Assembly (NCBI GenBank): GCA_022845955.1
Contig: AP025576.1
Coordinates: 1,426,001-1,490,000 of the forward strand
From: Lachnospiraceae bacterium
GTDB lineage: Bacteria; Bacillota; Clostridia; Lachnospirales; Lachnospiraceae
Direction: 5' to 3'
Length of the DNA stretch: 64,000 nucleotides
Below are positions 17,730-26,663 of the stretch, one piece after another; within the stretch, counting starts at the first letter, position 1; each line of letters opens with the position of its first letter. The notes below the pieces were generated by a model that did not search any database, had not been told where the DNA came from, and saw only the letters and a list, made by a program, of their open reading frames with translations. The translations under genes were made by a program, and so were the position numbers.

Positions 17730-17921
17730 GCGGGGAGTAGAAAAGGCGATATCTTTTCCCGTGACCTGGCAATGTACACTTTTACGGAACAATGTGAAGA
17801 AATCGCAGGGCTGCATCTGGAATTAGATACTGCCTATGTAAGAAAAGTGGTTGCCCTTATGGACGAGGATTCATCAAGAACTGATCTGCAGGTTGCCAGG
17901 ATTCTGGTAAGACAGGAATAA
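17730..17921 (+). pseudogene. Orphan coding fragment, product not recognised
   Basis: Between a stop at 17727 and a TAA at 17919 one frame reads about 63 codons with normal protein-like composition, including the segment MYTFTEQCEEIAGLHLELD and later VALMDEDSSRTDLQVARIL. There is no ribosome site at ATG 17772, and the frame upstream is broken, so I take it as the 3' remnant of a larger gene. I do not recognise the family. It ends about 95 bases before a shared terminator. Confidence 0.35.
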
Positions 17922-18016
17922 GTGCCTTGTTTACACATAAAAAGTAAACGTCAGTACAGCGGCTGCCGGTACGGTTCAGGAGAGCCTTCCATGCGGCGGA
18001 ACGTGTTATCCTGTAA

Positions 18017-18048
18017 AAAAATCCTGCCGGGTTTCCGGCAGGATTTTT
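18017..18048 (-). terminator. Terminator of asnA (works both ways)
   Basis: A 14-bp perfect stem AAAAATCCTGCCGG/CCGGCAGGATTTTT with a 4-nt loop. Read on the minus strand it ends asnA, 72 bases after its stop, with a run of seven T residues. Read on the plus strand it closes the remnant region. Confidence 0.88.
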
Positions 18049-18119
18049 GTTATATAGTTCCGGCTGATGGGGATTTCCCCATTTCCCCAGGCCGGCTTTT
18101 CATACCGCCCGGAGTGCAG

Positions 18120-19130
18120 TTACAGAAGATGGATACCGTGGCTCTCCGCCTCTGCGGCTATGGCATCCGGCCAGATAGAACACTGTACTTCACCGATATG
18201 CGCTTTGCGCAGGAAGAACATACAGATACGGGACTGGCCGATTCCTCCGCCGATGGTGAAAGGAAGTTTCTCTTCTATAATAGCTTTTTGGAAAGGAAGT
18301 CCGGCCCTGCCGGAACATCCCGCTTTTTCCAGCTGGGAGAGAAGGGCGTCTTTGTCCACGCGGATCCCCATGGAGGAAAGCTCCAGGGCGATATCCAGAA
18401 CCGGATAATATACAACGATATCCGCATTCAACGACCAGTCATCATAGTCCGGCGCGCGGCCGTCATGACGTTCGCCGGATTCCAGGATATCCCCGATCTG
18501 CATAATACAGACGGCACCCTTGGCTTTCGCAATATAGTATTCCCTTTCCTTGGGCGTATTGTCCGGGAACATATCCTCCAGTTCCTGGGTAGTTACGAAG
18601 AAAATGTCATGAGGAAGGATTTCCTCTATGTAATCGTACTCGATGGACATAAATTTTTCTGTTTTCCGGAGTACCTTGTATACGATGCGTACCACATCCT
18701 TCAGCGTATCCAGGGTTCGTTCTTCTTTTGTTATAATTTTTTCCCAATCCCACTGATCCACATAAATGGAATGGATGTTATCCGTAACCTCATCCCTGCG
18801 GATAGCGCTCATATCGGTATACAGGCCTTCGCCGGGAACGAAGCCGTATTTCTTCAGTGCATAGCGTTTCCACTTCGCAAGGGACTGCACGATTTCCGCT
18901 TCATAATCATTCTGCTCCTTGATGCCGAAAGCAACAGGGCGCTCAATGCCGTTTAAGTTATCATTCAGGCCGGAGGCCGGATCCACAAAAAGAGGTGCGG
19001 ATACACGCAGCAGATTAAGCCGTTCCGCCAGAAGCTTCTGAAAGAAATCCTTCACTGTCTTGATTCCGATCTGGGTATCGTGAAGGGATAAGGCAGATTG
19101 GTAGTTTTTGGGAATAGTTAAGTTTTCCAT
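18120..19130 (-). CDS. asnA: Aspartate-ammonia ligase (asparagine synthetase A)
   Basis: A 336-residue enzyme of full AsnA length that makes asparagine from aspartate, ammonia and ATP in the cytoplasm. Family landmarks are LTIPKNYQSALSLHDTQIGI at the start, RVSAPLFVDPASGLNDNLNG (substrate loop), EIVQSLAKWKRYAL and MSAIRRDEVTDNIHSIYVDQ. The C-terminal motif IGGGIGQSRICMFFLRKAHIG is class II aminoacyl-synthetase-like. The ATG at 19130 is preceded by GGAGAATAAAAC. It is monocistronic, with its own terminator at 18017-18048. No T-box leader is evident in the upstream region, though it could lie within the poorly conserved 19.2-19.6 kb stretch. Confidence 0.96.
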   Translation of the reverse strand: MENLTIPKNYQSALSLHDTQIGIKTVKDFFQKLLAERLNLLRVSAPLFVDPASGLNDNLNGIERPVAFGIKEQNDYEAEIVQSLAKWKRYALKKYGFVPGEGLYTDMSAIRRDEVTDNIHSIYVDQWDWEKIITKEERTLDTLKDVVRIVYKVLRKTEKFMSIEYDYIEEILPHDIFFVTTQELEDMFPDNTPKEREYYIAKAKGAVCIMQIGDILESGERHDGRAPDYDDWSLNADIVVYYPVLDIALELSSMGIRVDKDALLSQLEKAGCSGRAGLPFQKAIIEEKLPFTIGGGIGQSRICMFFLRKAHIGEVQCSIWPDAIAAEAESHGIHLL

Positions 19131-19198
19131 GTTTTATTCTCCGGTTATACAGACCGGATATACCTCCCGATTTTTATGGCACTAGAATCCTTTCCTAT

Positions 19199-19247
19199 CA
19201 TAATCCAGCCGGATAGGGATGTCAATTATATCTGTAATGAAAATCTT
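19199..19247 (+). repeat. 49-bp direct repeat, copy 1
   Basis: Begins CATAATCCAGCCGGA and ends AATGAAAATCTT. It matches 21104-21152 with about six mismatches. The two copies bracket the segment that holds the TAG-broken gene and the small gene at 20719. Confidence 0.75.
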
Positions 19248-19656
19248 ACGTTTCGTAATCGTTCAGATGGCCCTTTGTGCCCTGCGGCATCCCGTCCAAT
19301 GCATATCCCGGTTTTCCCCGGGACGGCGGCGCTGCATGGTTCCTTCCAGGAATCAGTCTGTTCGAAGGCCGCAGGTTTCCTGCCGTCCGTCTGTTATTTC
19401 CTGCCGTCCGTAAACAGACTGTAGGATGAGATAGCCGGACAAACAATAGCATTTGATGTCAGGAAAATTAAATTATATGAAGCTATAATGATAGTGATTG
19501 GTTTGCCTTCGCGGTGAGAGTGGTAGAAATACCCCGATTCCGTGAAGTCTCATCCAGAGCACAAGCATTTGGTGAAATTTTGATGGAGAAGGCTGCTTTC
19601 TGTCATGGGTAAAAGATAATTACTAATTATATGCTCTTTAAAGGAGGATAAGTAAA
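19248..19656. other. Gap between repeat copy 1 and the TAG-interrupted gene
   Basis: No coding frame is supported. The stretch holds a TATAAT at 19486-19491 without a suitable -35, two close copies of CTGCCGTCCGT near 19380-19410, and AAAGGAGGATAAG as ribosome site for the gene at 19657. It may contain a decayed leader or promoter region. Confidence 0.4.
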
Positions 19657-20688
19657 ATGGTCTATACGAGCTTAGAACAACGCGCTGCACAGGGGTATCT
19701 GGATTTATTCCCACCGTTTATTCCGGACGGGCAGGCGCCGGTGAGTGTTTCGGAACAGAAAGAATTTTATGATCGGATGGAAAAATTATACCGGTTGGCA
19801 TATGGTGAACCGCAGCTTTTCGTACCAACGCTCCATGAGGATGATACGCCCCCGCCGCTTTACAGCGGGGTGTCAGACCCGAAGCGGGAAATACAAAACC
19901 ACATGAAGAAATTCTGTAAATCGGTGGATTCCATGGTGATGCAAATGTACCTTATGGGAGCAAATAAGGAGTTTAAGTTAGACCGCAGGCAAAAGGTAAT
20001 TCTCTCAAGGCTGGAGATTGCGGACTTTACGAAGCTTCCCCCCGCGTGGGTGTGGATGGCGGAAAAGGAACACTTAGAACGTTTCCAAACCCCATCACGC
20101 TTTGCACATTGCTGCTTTCGGGACGACTATATTTAGACGGCTGCTATTTACGAAAAAGCCTTTGGGAACGAAGCTTTTCATAGGCTGATAAGCTGGATGA
20201 ACGACCGTGGCTACAAGTCATTTGATATTTATGACGCTACCGCCAGCGACTGTAAGTTTTCCCTGACTTATGCAAACCCGGTGTGGAGCAATGAATTTCC
20301 CAAAGGCGGATGTGAATACAAAATTAAGCATACAGGCATATCGATGCGATATGAACCATACAGCAGTGAGTCCTGGATTCTCGGCGTATGTATACCGGGC
20401 GGCATGAAAGTGTATTTGGAGCATTTTGATGAAATGCCTGCCGGGCTTCAAGGCTTTGTGATATCACGTGTTAAACGCTGTGACGGCTGCCGCTACTGCG
20501 TACAGACCGACAAAACCGGGAACCGTCCGTTGGCTAAAATCTCAGTGCAATATGAGGGGAACGCGTACAGTCTGTGCCCCTATTACCCCGGCTACCGTTT
20601 TTGGTGGACAAGCATGGACGATACTCTTGCAGATCATATCATCGTACTGCTCGGCTTTATGGACAGGTTTGCGGATAACAAAAAGTAA
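19657..20688 (+). pseudogene. Hypothetical protein gene interrupted by one in-frame TAG
   Basis: ATG 19657 has an excellent ribosome site (AAAGGAGGATAAG), and the frame runs to TAG at 20134-20136. The same frame then continues without a break (TAAIYEKAFGNEAFHRLISW and on) to TAA at 20688. Removing the single stop gives a coherent protein of about 343 residues. The second half has a cysteine set CDGCRYC, with CPYYPGYRFWW further on, and ends LLGFMDRFADNKK. I recall similar uncharacterised proteins in Clostridia, but no function. A fresh nonsense mutation is the simplest reading. Readthrough or a sequencing error cannot be excluded. It sits between two copies of a 49-bp repeat. Confidence 0.7.
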
Positions 20689-20718
20689 CGTGAAGAGTTA
20701 ACAATCGGAGGGGTGTAT

Positions 20719-20853
20719 ATGCAAGCAATTCGTATTATTGAAATTCCTGATGGCAGAATGGGCAGCATCATTACGCCGCCCGAAGCGGCAAAGATCATGG
20801 GGTACCATCAAATGGACTATTATATGCCGATAAAAGTGCGTTGCACAAAATAA
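20719..20853 (+). CDS. Short protein, probably the N-terminal remnant of a larger one
   Basis: A 44-residue frame beginning MQAIRIIEIPDGRMGSIITP, with ATCGGAGGGG as a good ribosome site 31 bases after the previous gene. The opening resembles the start of AraC effector-binding (GyrI-like) domain proteins, which are normally about 150-220 residues. The frame ends at TAA 20851 and the following DNA does not continue it convincingly. A truncated gene therefore seems more likely than a real micro-protein. Confidence 0.4.
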   Translation: MQAIRIIEIPDGRMGSIITPPEAAKIMGYHQMDYYMPIKVRCTK

Positions 20854-20974
20854 GGGGTAAGTTAATTGCCAAGCGCTGAAAAATACGATAAACCATACGG
20901 TACCCGCCCGCGCCTTGGGGGTGGGATCGTCGGTATCATGAATGCATACGCCGGTATACATTCCATCTGTTACA

Positions 20975-21006
20975 AAGCTGCCGTCTATAAAATCAGACGG
21001 CAGCTT
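20975..21006 (+). terminator. Hairpin terminator closing the decayed unit
   Basis: A 12-bp perfect stem AAGCTGCCGTCT/AGACGGCAGCTT with an 8-nt loop, followed by CTTTCATTG. The short T-rich tail makes it a moderate terminator for the genes at 19657-20853. Confidence 0.7.
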
Positions 21007-21033
21007 CTTTCATTGTGGTTCTTATATGTTTAA

Positions 21034-21067
21034 AACGCAAACTTCTCAGGAGCAAAATGGCCTTCCG
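21034..21067 (+). repeat. Dispersed intergenic repeat, copy A
   Basis: AACGCAAACTTCTCAGGAGC followed by AAAATGGCCTTCCG. The same sequence with a few changes appears 36.7 kb away at 57710-57743. There it is followed by its own complement and forms a hairpin; here the closing arm has been lost. Confidence 0.65.
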
Positions 21068-21103
21068 CCCTCCGGCAGAGCGGTATCCGTAATAAACGGA
21101 TAA

Positions 21104-21152
21104 CATAATCCAGCCGGACAGGGCTGTCAATGATATCCATAATGAAAAGCTT
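21104..21152 (+). repeat. 49-bp direct repeat, copy 2
   Basis: Begins CATAATCCAGCCGGA and ends AATGAAAAGCTT. Partner of 19199-19247. Both copies precede AT-rich, promoter-like DNA. Confidence 0.75.
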
Positions 21153-21273
21153 GTACTTTTCCCATACTGCCTTATATAATAATGATGTAATTATCGGGTA
21201 ACATAGCAGTTACATAATAATATTATTTATACTGCGGGCAACGAGCCGGATATATGCATTTGCAGCGGGATAT

Positions 21274-21302
21274 TTGACTGCGCGGAAAGGGATTGACATA
21301 AT
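21274..21302 (+). promoter_or_regulatory. Promoter of the two-component system
   Basis: TTGACT (21274-21279), a 17-nt spacer and CATAAT (21297-21302) match the sigma-A consensus at 10 of 12 positions. Transcription would begin near 21309, just before the AGAGAGGA ribosome site of the gene at 21328. Confidence 0.7.
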
Positions 21303-21327
21303 AGTCAGGAAAGAGAGGATATTACGG

Positions 21328-22032
21328 ATGGGACAAGGCAGAATATTATTGGTGGAAGATGACGGGAGCCTGATAGACGGTTTGGAGTATTCTCTGAAAA
21401 AAGAGGGATTTATGGTGGATATTGCCCGGAGTGTGCAGGATTTCATGCAGATATATGAAAAGGGGATATATACGCTGCTTATACTGGATGTGACGCTTCC
21501 GGATGGAAACGGGTTTGAGATATGCGAAAAGGTGCGGGCGGAATCGGAGGTACCGATATTATTCCTTACCGCTGCGGATGAGGAATTCAATGTGGTGAGG
21601 GGGCTGGATATAGGAGGGGATGATTATGTGTCCAAGCCCTTCCGGCTGAATGAGCTTCTTTCCCGGATTCATTCTCTTTTGCGCAGGGCGGGGAAGAAGG
21701 GAGTAAAAGAAGAAAAAGAGGAGGGAAAGCTTATATCCGGGAAGGTATCGGTGGATCTGCATGCGAACAGAGCCTGGCTGGAAGAACAGCCTCTGGAGCT
21801 TACGGCACAGGAGTACAGGCTGCTTTGTCTGTTTCTTTTGAATCAGGGCGTTATCCTCACAAGAGAACAGATTCTTGACCGGCTGTGGGACGGAAACGGG
21901 GATTTTGTGGATGATAATACACTGTCTGTGTATATCAGGAGGCTGCGCAGTAAAATAGAAGAGGATCCTTCTTCCCCTGTCCATCTGGTTACGGTGCGGG
22001 GGTTGGGATATCAATGGAAGGAAACCAGGTGA
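21328..22032 (+). CDS. OmpR/PhoB-family response regulator
   Basis: A 234-residue regulator. The receiver domain occupies residues 1-118, with acidic pocket VEDDG, phospho-acceptor D54 in LILDVTLPDG and the conserved lysine in YVSKPF. The winged-helix DNA-binding domain follows, with LELTAQEYRLLCLFL and the recognition region DDNTLSVYIRRLRSKIEEDP, ending TVRGLGYQWK. The start at ATG 21328 is chosen because it follows AGAGAGGA and removes an unsupported extension. The sensor kinase gene begins 20 bases after its stop, and an exporter follows. It most likely controls that exporter through the dyad at 23326-23341. Confidence 0.92.
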   Translation: MGQGRILLVEDDGSLIDGLEYSLKKEGFMVDIARSVQDFMQIYEKGIYTLLILDVTLPDGNGFEICEKVRAESEVPILFLTAADEEFNVVRGLDIGGDDYVSKPFRLNELLSRIHSLLRRAGKKGVKEEKEEGKLISGKVSVDLHANRAWLEEQPLELTAQEYRLLCLFLLNQGVILTREQILDRLWDGNGDFVDDNTLSVYIRRLRSKIEEDPSSPVHLVTVRGLGYQWKETR

Positions 22033-22052
22033 GGCCGGGGAGGGATTCAGGG

Positions 22053-23285
22053 ATGGAAAGCCTGTATAAGGATAAGGATGTTCGTAGGTTTTTAGGCGGA
22101 AGCGGCATATTGGTGCTCGGTATGATAATAGCCGGAGGGCTTCTTTATTATTTGCATATGGAGGATGTTAAAAAACTGTATCTGCAGCAGCAGGCGGAGG
22201 CCGCAGGGGCATTGCTTCAGGCCGGGATGGAGCCTGTACAGGTCGCACGGGTGCTGGGCGGCGATATCCGGGCGGAAATGGCGGAGGAAGGAAGGCAGCT
22301 GATGCGCAGTGCCGGTTATGAAGAACCTATATCCATACGGCTGGTGCCTCCTTTGAAGCGGCTGGGGTTATGGTGGGGAATCTGGTTTTTCCTTTTTGCA
22401 GCGGTTATAAGTCTGGGGGCGGCGGGGATTGCCGGACGGTTTCTGGCAGAAGCGCACAGGAAGCTGCACCGGATGGAACAAAGCGTAAGGCGTTTCATGG
22501 AAGGGGATTTTGAGCAGCGTATCCCTGCGGAGGAGGAAGGCGATTTTGCCCTCCTTTCGGCGGCCGTGAATGAGATGGCCTCTTCCCTGAATTCCCATAA
22601 GGAAGCGCAGAAAAAGGCAAAAGAATTTATGAAGGACACCATAACCAATATATCCCACCAGCTGAAAACACCGCTTGCCGCGCTGTTTATGTATCAGGAA
22701 ATTATACAGCAGGAAACAGGAGAAGAGGAGACGGTGAAGAAATTTGCCGCAAAATCCGTGACGGCCCTGGAACGGATGCAGACCCTGGTGCTCAATCTGT
22801 TAAAAATAGCCCGTCTGGATGCGGATATGATCGTTTTCCGCAGACAGGAGGTGAAGGTGGGGGAGCTGGTGGAGGATATCCGCGCCGAGCTGGAAACGAG
22901 AGCGGAGAAGGAAAGAAAGGAAATCATACTGACAGGTGATGCAGACAGTCATATGGTATGTGACCGGGACTGGATGCAGGAGGCCGTATCCAATCTGGTG
23001 AAGAATGCATTGGATCATACGAAGGAGGGACAACGGGTGGAAATCGCCTGGGAGAATACCGCCGTAGGCGTGCGGATACAGGTAACGGACAATGGGAGCG
23101 GCATCCATCCCGAGGATCTGTATTCCATATTCCGGCGTTTTTACCGAAGCCGTTTTTCCAATGACCGGGAGGGCGCCGGGCTGGGGCTGCCGCTGACAAA
23201 GGCGATTGTGGAAGGACATGGCGGTACCATCGGTGTGGACAGTATTTTGGGGCAGGGAGCTGCTTTCACGATTTTTCTGCCATAG
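22053..23285 (+). CDS. Membrane sensor histidine kinase (HAMP, HisKA, HATPase_c)
   Basis: A 410-residue kinase starting MESLYKDKDV after GGGGAGGGA. A first membrane helix (about residues 12-34) and a second (about 112-132, WWGIWFFLFAAVISLGAAG) flank an extracytoplasmic loop of about 75 residues. A HAMP linker and the phospho-acceptor box ITNISHQLKTPLAALFMYQ follow. The ATPase domain has an N-box (VSNLVKNALDHT), G1 (VTDNGSGIHPEDL) and G2 (GAGLGLPLTKAIVEGHGG). The real loop between the helices argues against the BceS class, which lacks one. It partners the regulator encoded just upstream. Confidence 0.92.
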   Translation: MESLYKDKDVRRFLGGSGILVLGMIIAGGLLYYLHMEDVKKLYLQQQAEAAGALLQAGMEPVQVARVLGGDIRAEMAEEGRQLMRSAGYEEPISIRLVPPLKRLGLWWGIWFFLFAAVISLGAAGIAGRFLAEAHRKLHRMEQSVRRFMEGDFEQRIPAEEEGDFALLSAAVNEMASSLNSHKEAQKKAKEFMKDTITNISHQLKTPLAALFMYQEIIQQETGEEETVKKFAAKSVTALERMQTLVLNLLKIARLDADMIVFRRQEVKVGELVEDIRAELETRAEKERKEIILTGDADSHMVCDRDWMQEAVSNLVKNALDHTKEGQRVEIAWENTAVGVRIQVTDNGSGIHPEDLYSIFRRFYRSRFSNDREGAGLGLPLTKAIVEGHGGTIGVDSILGQGAAFTIFLP

Positions 23286-23325
23286 GCTCCGGTGTCGTAT
23301 GGGATGTAAGGAACCGGCCCGGTAG

Positions 23326-23379
23326 CTTACAGAACTGTAAGGTGGCAGACATGTGAGAGTAAGCTTTTTCCGATATACT
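23326..23379 (+). promoter_or_regulatory. Candidate response-regulator site and promoter of the exporter operon
   Basis: The inverted repeat CTTACAG-AA-CTGTAAG (23326-23341) stands 32 bases upstream of a TATACT -10 box (23374-23379) that lacks a good -35. An activator dimer on the dyad would replace the missing -35 contact. The regulator at 21328 is the obvious candidate, by position only. Confidence 0.55.
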
Positions 23380-23488
23380 TACTTTCGTAGAAGAAACGCA
23401 GGCCTGTGTTTCCCGGCCTCAGAAATTTAATGGGATAAAGGGGAGGGAAACGGGCGGCCAAAGCAAGGGGAAAGAAAGGAAGTATACC

Positions 23489-24184
23489 ATGGAAATATTA
23501 AAGGTGGATAATCTGAGCAAGACATATGGAGCCGGAGATGCCAGGGTGGAGGCGCTTAAGACGGTTTCCTTCGCAATGGAAAAAGGAGAATTTGCGGCAG
23601 TGGTGGGGGAATCCGGTTCGGGAAAAAGTACCCTGCTGAACCTGGTGGGGGGCCTGGATACGCCGGGGGCGGGCAGAGTGCTGCTGGATGGTAAAGATCT
23701 GTTTGCAATGAAGGAAAAGGAACGGACGGTGTTCCGGAGAAGAAATATAGGGTTTATTTTCCAGGGATTCCACCTGATTCCAGAACTGACGGTGGAGCAG
23801 AATCTGGTTTTTCCTGTTTTGCTGGATTATAAGAAACCGGATATGGCATATGTGGAGGAGCTGCTGGGAAGCCTGGGGCTGAAGGAGCGCAGAACACATC
23901 TGCCCAGCCAGCTGTCCGGCGGGCAGCAGCAGAGAGTGGCTATCGGCCGGGCGCTGATGAATCATCCGGCCCTGATACTGGCGGATGAGCCTACGGGAAA
24001 CCTGGATTCCAAAACGAGCAGTGAGGTCATTTCCCTGCTTCACGGGATGTCCCGGAAATACCGGCAAAGTGTATTGATGATTACCCATAATATGAATATT
24101 GCGGCGGATGCGGATCGGGTATTCCGGGTGACGGACGGCTGCCTGACGGAAGTGAATTCCGGAAGGGAGGGCAGTGATGAATAG
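23489..24184 (+). CDS. ABC exporter ATPase, MacB/LolD type
   Basis: A 231-residue ATPase with all nucleotide-binding motifs: Walker A GESGSGKSTLLN, Q-loop FIFQGFHLIPELT, signature LSGGQQQRVAIGRAL, Walker B LILADEPTGNLDS and the H-loop MITHN. This subfamily drives FtsX-type permeases that work on peptides, lipoproteins or membrane-active drugs, not importers. It overlaps the permease gene by 8 bases. With the upstream two-component system it forms a response-and-export module. Confidence 0.93.
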   Translation: MEILKVDNLSKTYGAGDARVEALKTVSFAMEKGEFAAVVGESGSGKSTLLNLVGGLDTPGAGRVLLDGKDLFAMKEKERTVFRRRNIGFIFQGFHLIPELTVEQNLVFPVLLDYKKPDMAYVEELLGSLGLKERRTHLPSQLSGGQQQRVAIGRALMNHPALILADEPTGNLDSKTSSEVISLLHGMSRKYRQSVLMITHNMNIAADADRVFRVTDGCLTEVNSGREGSDE

Positions 24185-26519
24185 TTATCTGGATTTGGTA
24201 AAGGCGTATGCCAAAAGGCATAAGAGCAAAAACAGGATGAGCCTGGTAGTAATTTTTCTGGCAGTGGCCCTGGTTGCCACTATTTTCGGTATGGCGGATA
24301 TGGAACTGCAGACCCAGCAGATCAGTATGAAAAAGCAATACGGCAACTGGCATATATCCATCCGGGATATTACCGGGGAACAGGCGGAGCTGCTGGCTCT
24401 GCGCCCCCAGGCCGCGGTGAGCGGTTATGTGGGCAGCACCGGCGGATCCACGGGCTATCTTTTGGATGGAAAAGCCGCCAATATTATGGGGGCGCAGGAA
24501 GACATTGCCGGGGCGCTTGGGATCCGGCTGACGGAAGGAAGCTACCCGCAGGGAGACGGGGAAGCGCTGCTTACCGCCACGATGGCCCGTACATTGGGAA
24601 TTGGGGTGGGTGACGGCATAGAAGTATCAGGGCCGGACGGACGGGTGATCCCTTTGACAATTACAGCCATAGCGGAGGATACCGCCGCCGTACTGAAATC
24701 GGATCAGGCAGGCATTGTTATGACAACCCATGGATTTTACAATACCTTTCCGCCGGAGGATTATGCGGATCGTTTTTATATGCAGTTTAAACCTTTTACC
24801 GATATTCAGGGGGAAAAAGAGAAAATAGAGGAAAATCTTGGGATTTCCCCGGAGCAAATCCAGGATAACAGCTATCTGCTGGCAGCCATGGGACAAAGCG
24901 GGGATCCGTACTTCCTGGCAATGTACGGGACAGCGGCCATACTTTTTCTGTTCGTGCTTATCGCCGCGATTCTTATGATCAGCAGCAGCTTCCAGACCGG
25001 TGTATCGGAAAGGATCCGCTTTTTTGGGATGCTGCGCTGCCTGGGAGCTTCCCGTAAGCAAGTCAGACGGTTTGTCATCCGGGAAGGGCTGACCTATTGC
25101 AGAAAAGCAATACCCGCCGGCCTGGCTGCGGGCATCCTGGTTATATGGGGATTATGCGGTCTGCTGCGCAGCCTGAATCCGGAATATTTTGCAGATATGC
25201 CCGTATTTGGCATAAGCATTCCCGGCATTGCGGCTGGTGCGGCAGTAGGGCTTGTATCCTGCCTTCTGGCTTCTTTGTCCCCGGCCAAAAAGGCGGCGGC
25301 TGTTTCCCCGCTCACGGCAGTAAGCGGCAACGCGGAAAATAATGGAAAAATCAAAAACACCCATATGCTGGGCAGAGGAAAAATTGACGGGACACTGGGA
25401 ATTTACCATGCGCTTGAAAACCGGAAGAACCTGATTCTGATGGTGGCGTCCTTTGCCTTCAGTATTCTTATGTTTATGAGCTTTTCCGGTCTTATCGATT
25501 TTATGAAACATGCCATACGCCCTCTGCAGCCATGGTCCCCGGATATTTCGCTGGTAAGCCCGGATGACAGCGGTTCCATTGACAGCGGGACATATGAAAA
25601 ATGCAAGCAGCTGCAGGGAGCGGATAAAGTATACGGACGTATGTTTGACTATGCACTTCCCTTCAGCAGGAGCGGCGGGGAAGAACAGGAAACCGCTTAC
25701 CTGATATCCTATGAACAGTACCAGTTCGGGTGGGCGGAGGATACCCTTCTGGATGGCAGCATAGAAGAGGCGGCGGAGGAGACGGGGAAGGTATTGGCCG
25801 TTACCCGGGATGACAGCCCCTGGAAGGTGGGGGAAACGCTTTCCCTGTATCCGGATGGAAAGGGCGGGCAGGCAGAAATTGCCGGCATTTTGGGCAGCAG
25901 TCCTTTTGACAGCGCTAATGGGGAACAGATTCTGATTTGTTCGGAAGAAACCTTTCGTGCGATAACCGGGAAGAACGGCTATACCATTGTGGATGTCCAG
26001 CTGAAAAGGCGGGGGGGAGAGGATGCGGCATTACAGATGCGGGATTTGGCCCTGGAGCAGGGGCTTACCTTTTCCGATGCCAGAAAGGATAAAGAAGAAA
26101 CCAGGGCAATACTTTTTTCATTTTCCGTGTTTGTCTATGGTTTCCTGGCAGTGATTCTGCTCATATCGGTTCTGCATATTATCAATAACATTCATATGAG
26201 CATAACAAAGAGGATGAACCAGTGCGGTGTGATGCGGGCTATCGGAATGGAGGGAAAGCAGCTTCTTCATATGGTGAGGGCGGAAGCTTTTGTTTATGCC
26301 ATTCTGGGAGCGGCTTTGGGAATCCTTATGGGACTGCCTGCCCACCGCTTTGTATACGGGCAGCTGATTACCTCCCGCTGGGGGACGTCCTGGCGGTTTC
26401 CCATGGGGCAGCTCGTGGTTATAGTGGGAGTCACCTTTGCAGCCACCTTGCTTGCGGTAAGGAGGCCCGCACGGAAAATAAGGGATATGGATATCGTGGA
26501 TACCATTCATGCATTATAA
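24177..26519 (+). CDS. FtsX-family ABC permease (antimicrobial-peptide-type exporter)
   Basis: A 780-residue permease; the ATG overlaps the end of the ATPase gene and follows AGGGAGGG. One helix near residues 20-40 (VVIFLAVALVATIFGM) is followed by a large outer domain. A first FtsX core with about three helices lies near residues 240-375, and a linking helix near 415-435. A second outer domain and a final FtsX core span about 640-775 (LAVILLISVLHIINNIHMSI to the end). Two FtsX repeats match the MacB-like DUF214 class. The BceB type has ten helices with one large loop and is less likely. Probable role: removal of or signalling about cell-envelope stress compounds. Confidence 0.88.
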   Translation: MNSYLDLVKAYAKRHKSKNRMSLVVIFLAVALVATIFGMADMELQTQQISMKKQYGNWHISIRDITGEQAELLALRPQAAVSGYVGSTGGSTGYLLDGKAANIMGAQEDIAGALGIRLTEGSYPQGDGEALLTATMARTLGIGVGDGIEVSGPDGRVIPLTITAIAEDTAAVLKSDQAGIVMTTHGFYNTFPPEDYADRFYMQFKPFTDIQGEKEKIEENLGISPEQIQDNSYLLAAMGQSGDPYFLAMYGTAAILFLFVLIAAILMISSSFQTGVSERIRFFGMLRCLGASRKQVRRFVIREGLTYCRKAIPAGLAAGILVIWGLCGLLRSLNPEYFADMPVFGISIPGIAAGAAVGLVSCLLASLSPAKKAAAVSPLTAVSGNAENNGKIKNTHMLGRGKIDGTLGIYHALENRKNLILMVASFAFSILMFMSFSGLIDFMKHAIRPLQPWSPDISLVSPDDSGSIDSGTYEKCKQLQGADKVYGRMFDYALPFSRSGGEEQETAYLISYEQYQFGWAEDTLLDGSIEEAAEETGKVLAVTRDDSPWKVGETLSLYPDGKGGQAEIAGILGSSPFDSANGEQILICSEETFRAITGKNGYTIVDVQLKRRGGEDAALQMRDLALEQGLTFSDARKDKEETRAILFSFSVFVYGFLAVILLISVLHIINNIHMSITKRMNQCGVMRAIGMEGKQLLHMVRAEAFVYAILGAALGILMGLPAHRFVYGQLITSRWGTSWRFPMGQLVVIVGVTFAATLLAVRRPARKIRDMDIVDTIHAL

Positions 26520-26663
26520 AGAGATAGGGTCCTGAAGGGTGCCTGTGAAGTTTCAGTAAAAAAGTAAAGAAAATGATATAAATAAATGTATTTTTTCATT
26601 GTACCTTTTGCCGGATTCTTTTATGATGAAGGAAAGACGGAAAAGCTATGGGGAGGAAAGACT

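Noticed and set aside
17922..18956. A 344-codon plus-strand frame
   Set aside because: It lies antisense across asnA, which has full-length family similarity; no ribosome site and unnatural composition.
21294..21322. TTGACA at 21294 as -35 of the two-component promoter
   Set aside because: The matching -10 would fall on the ribosome site; TTGACT/CATAAT at 21274-21302 has correct spacing and position.
21328..26519. A BceRSAB bacitracin module
   Set aside because: The kinase has a true extracytoplasmic loop and the permease has two FtsX repeats, not the ten-helix BceB layout.
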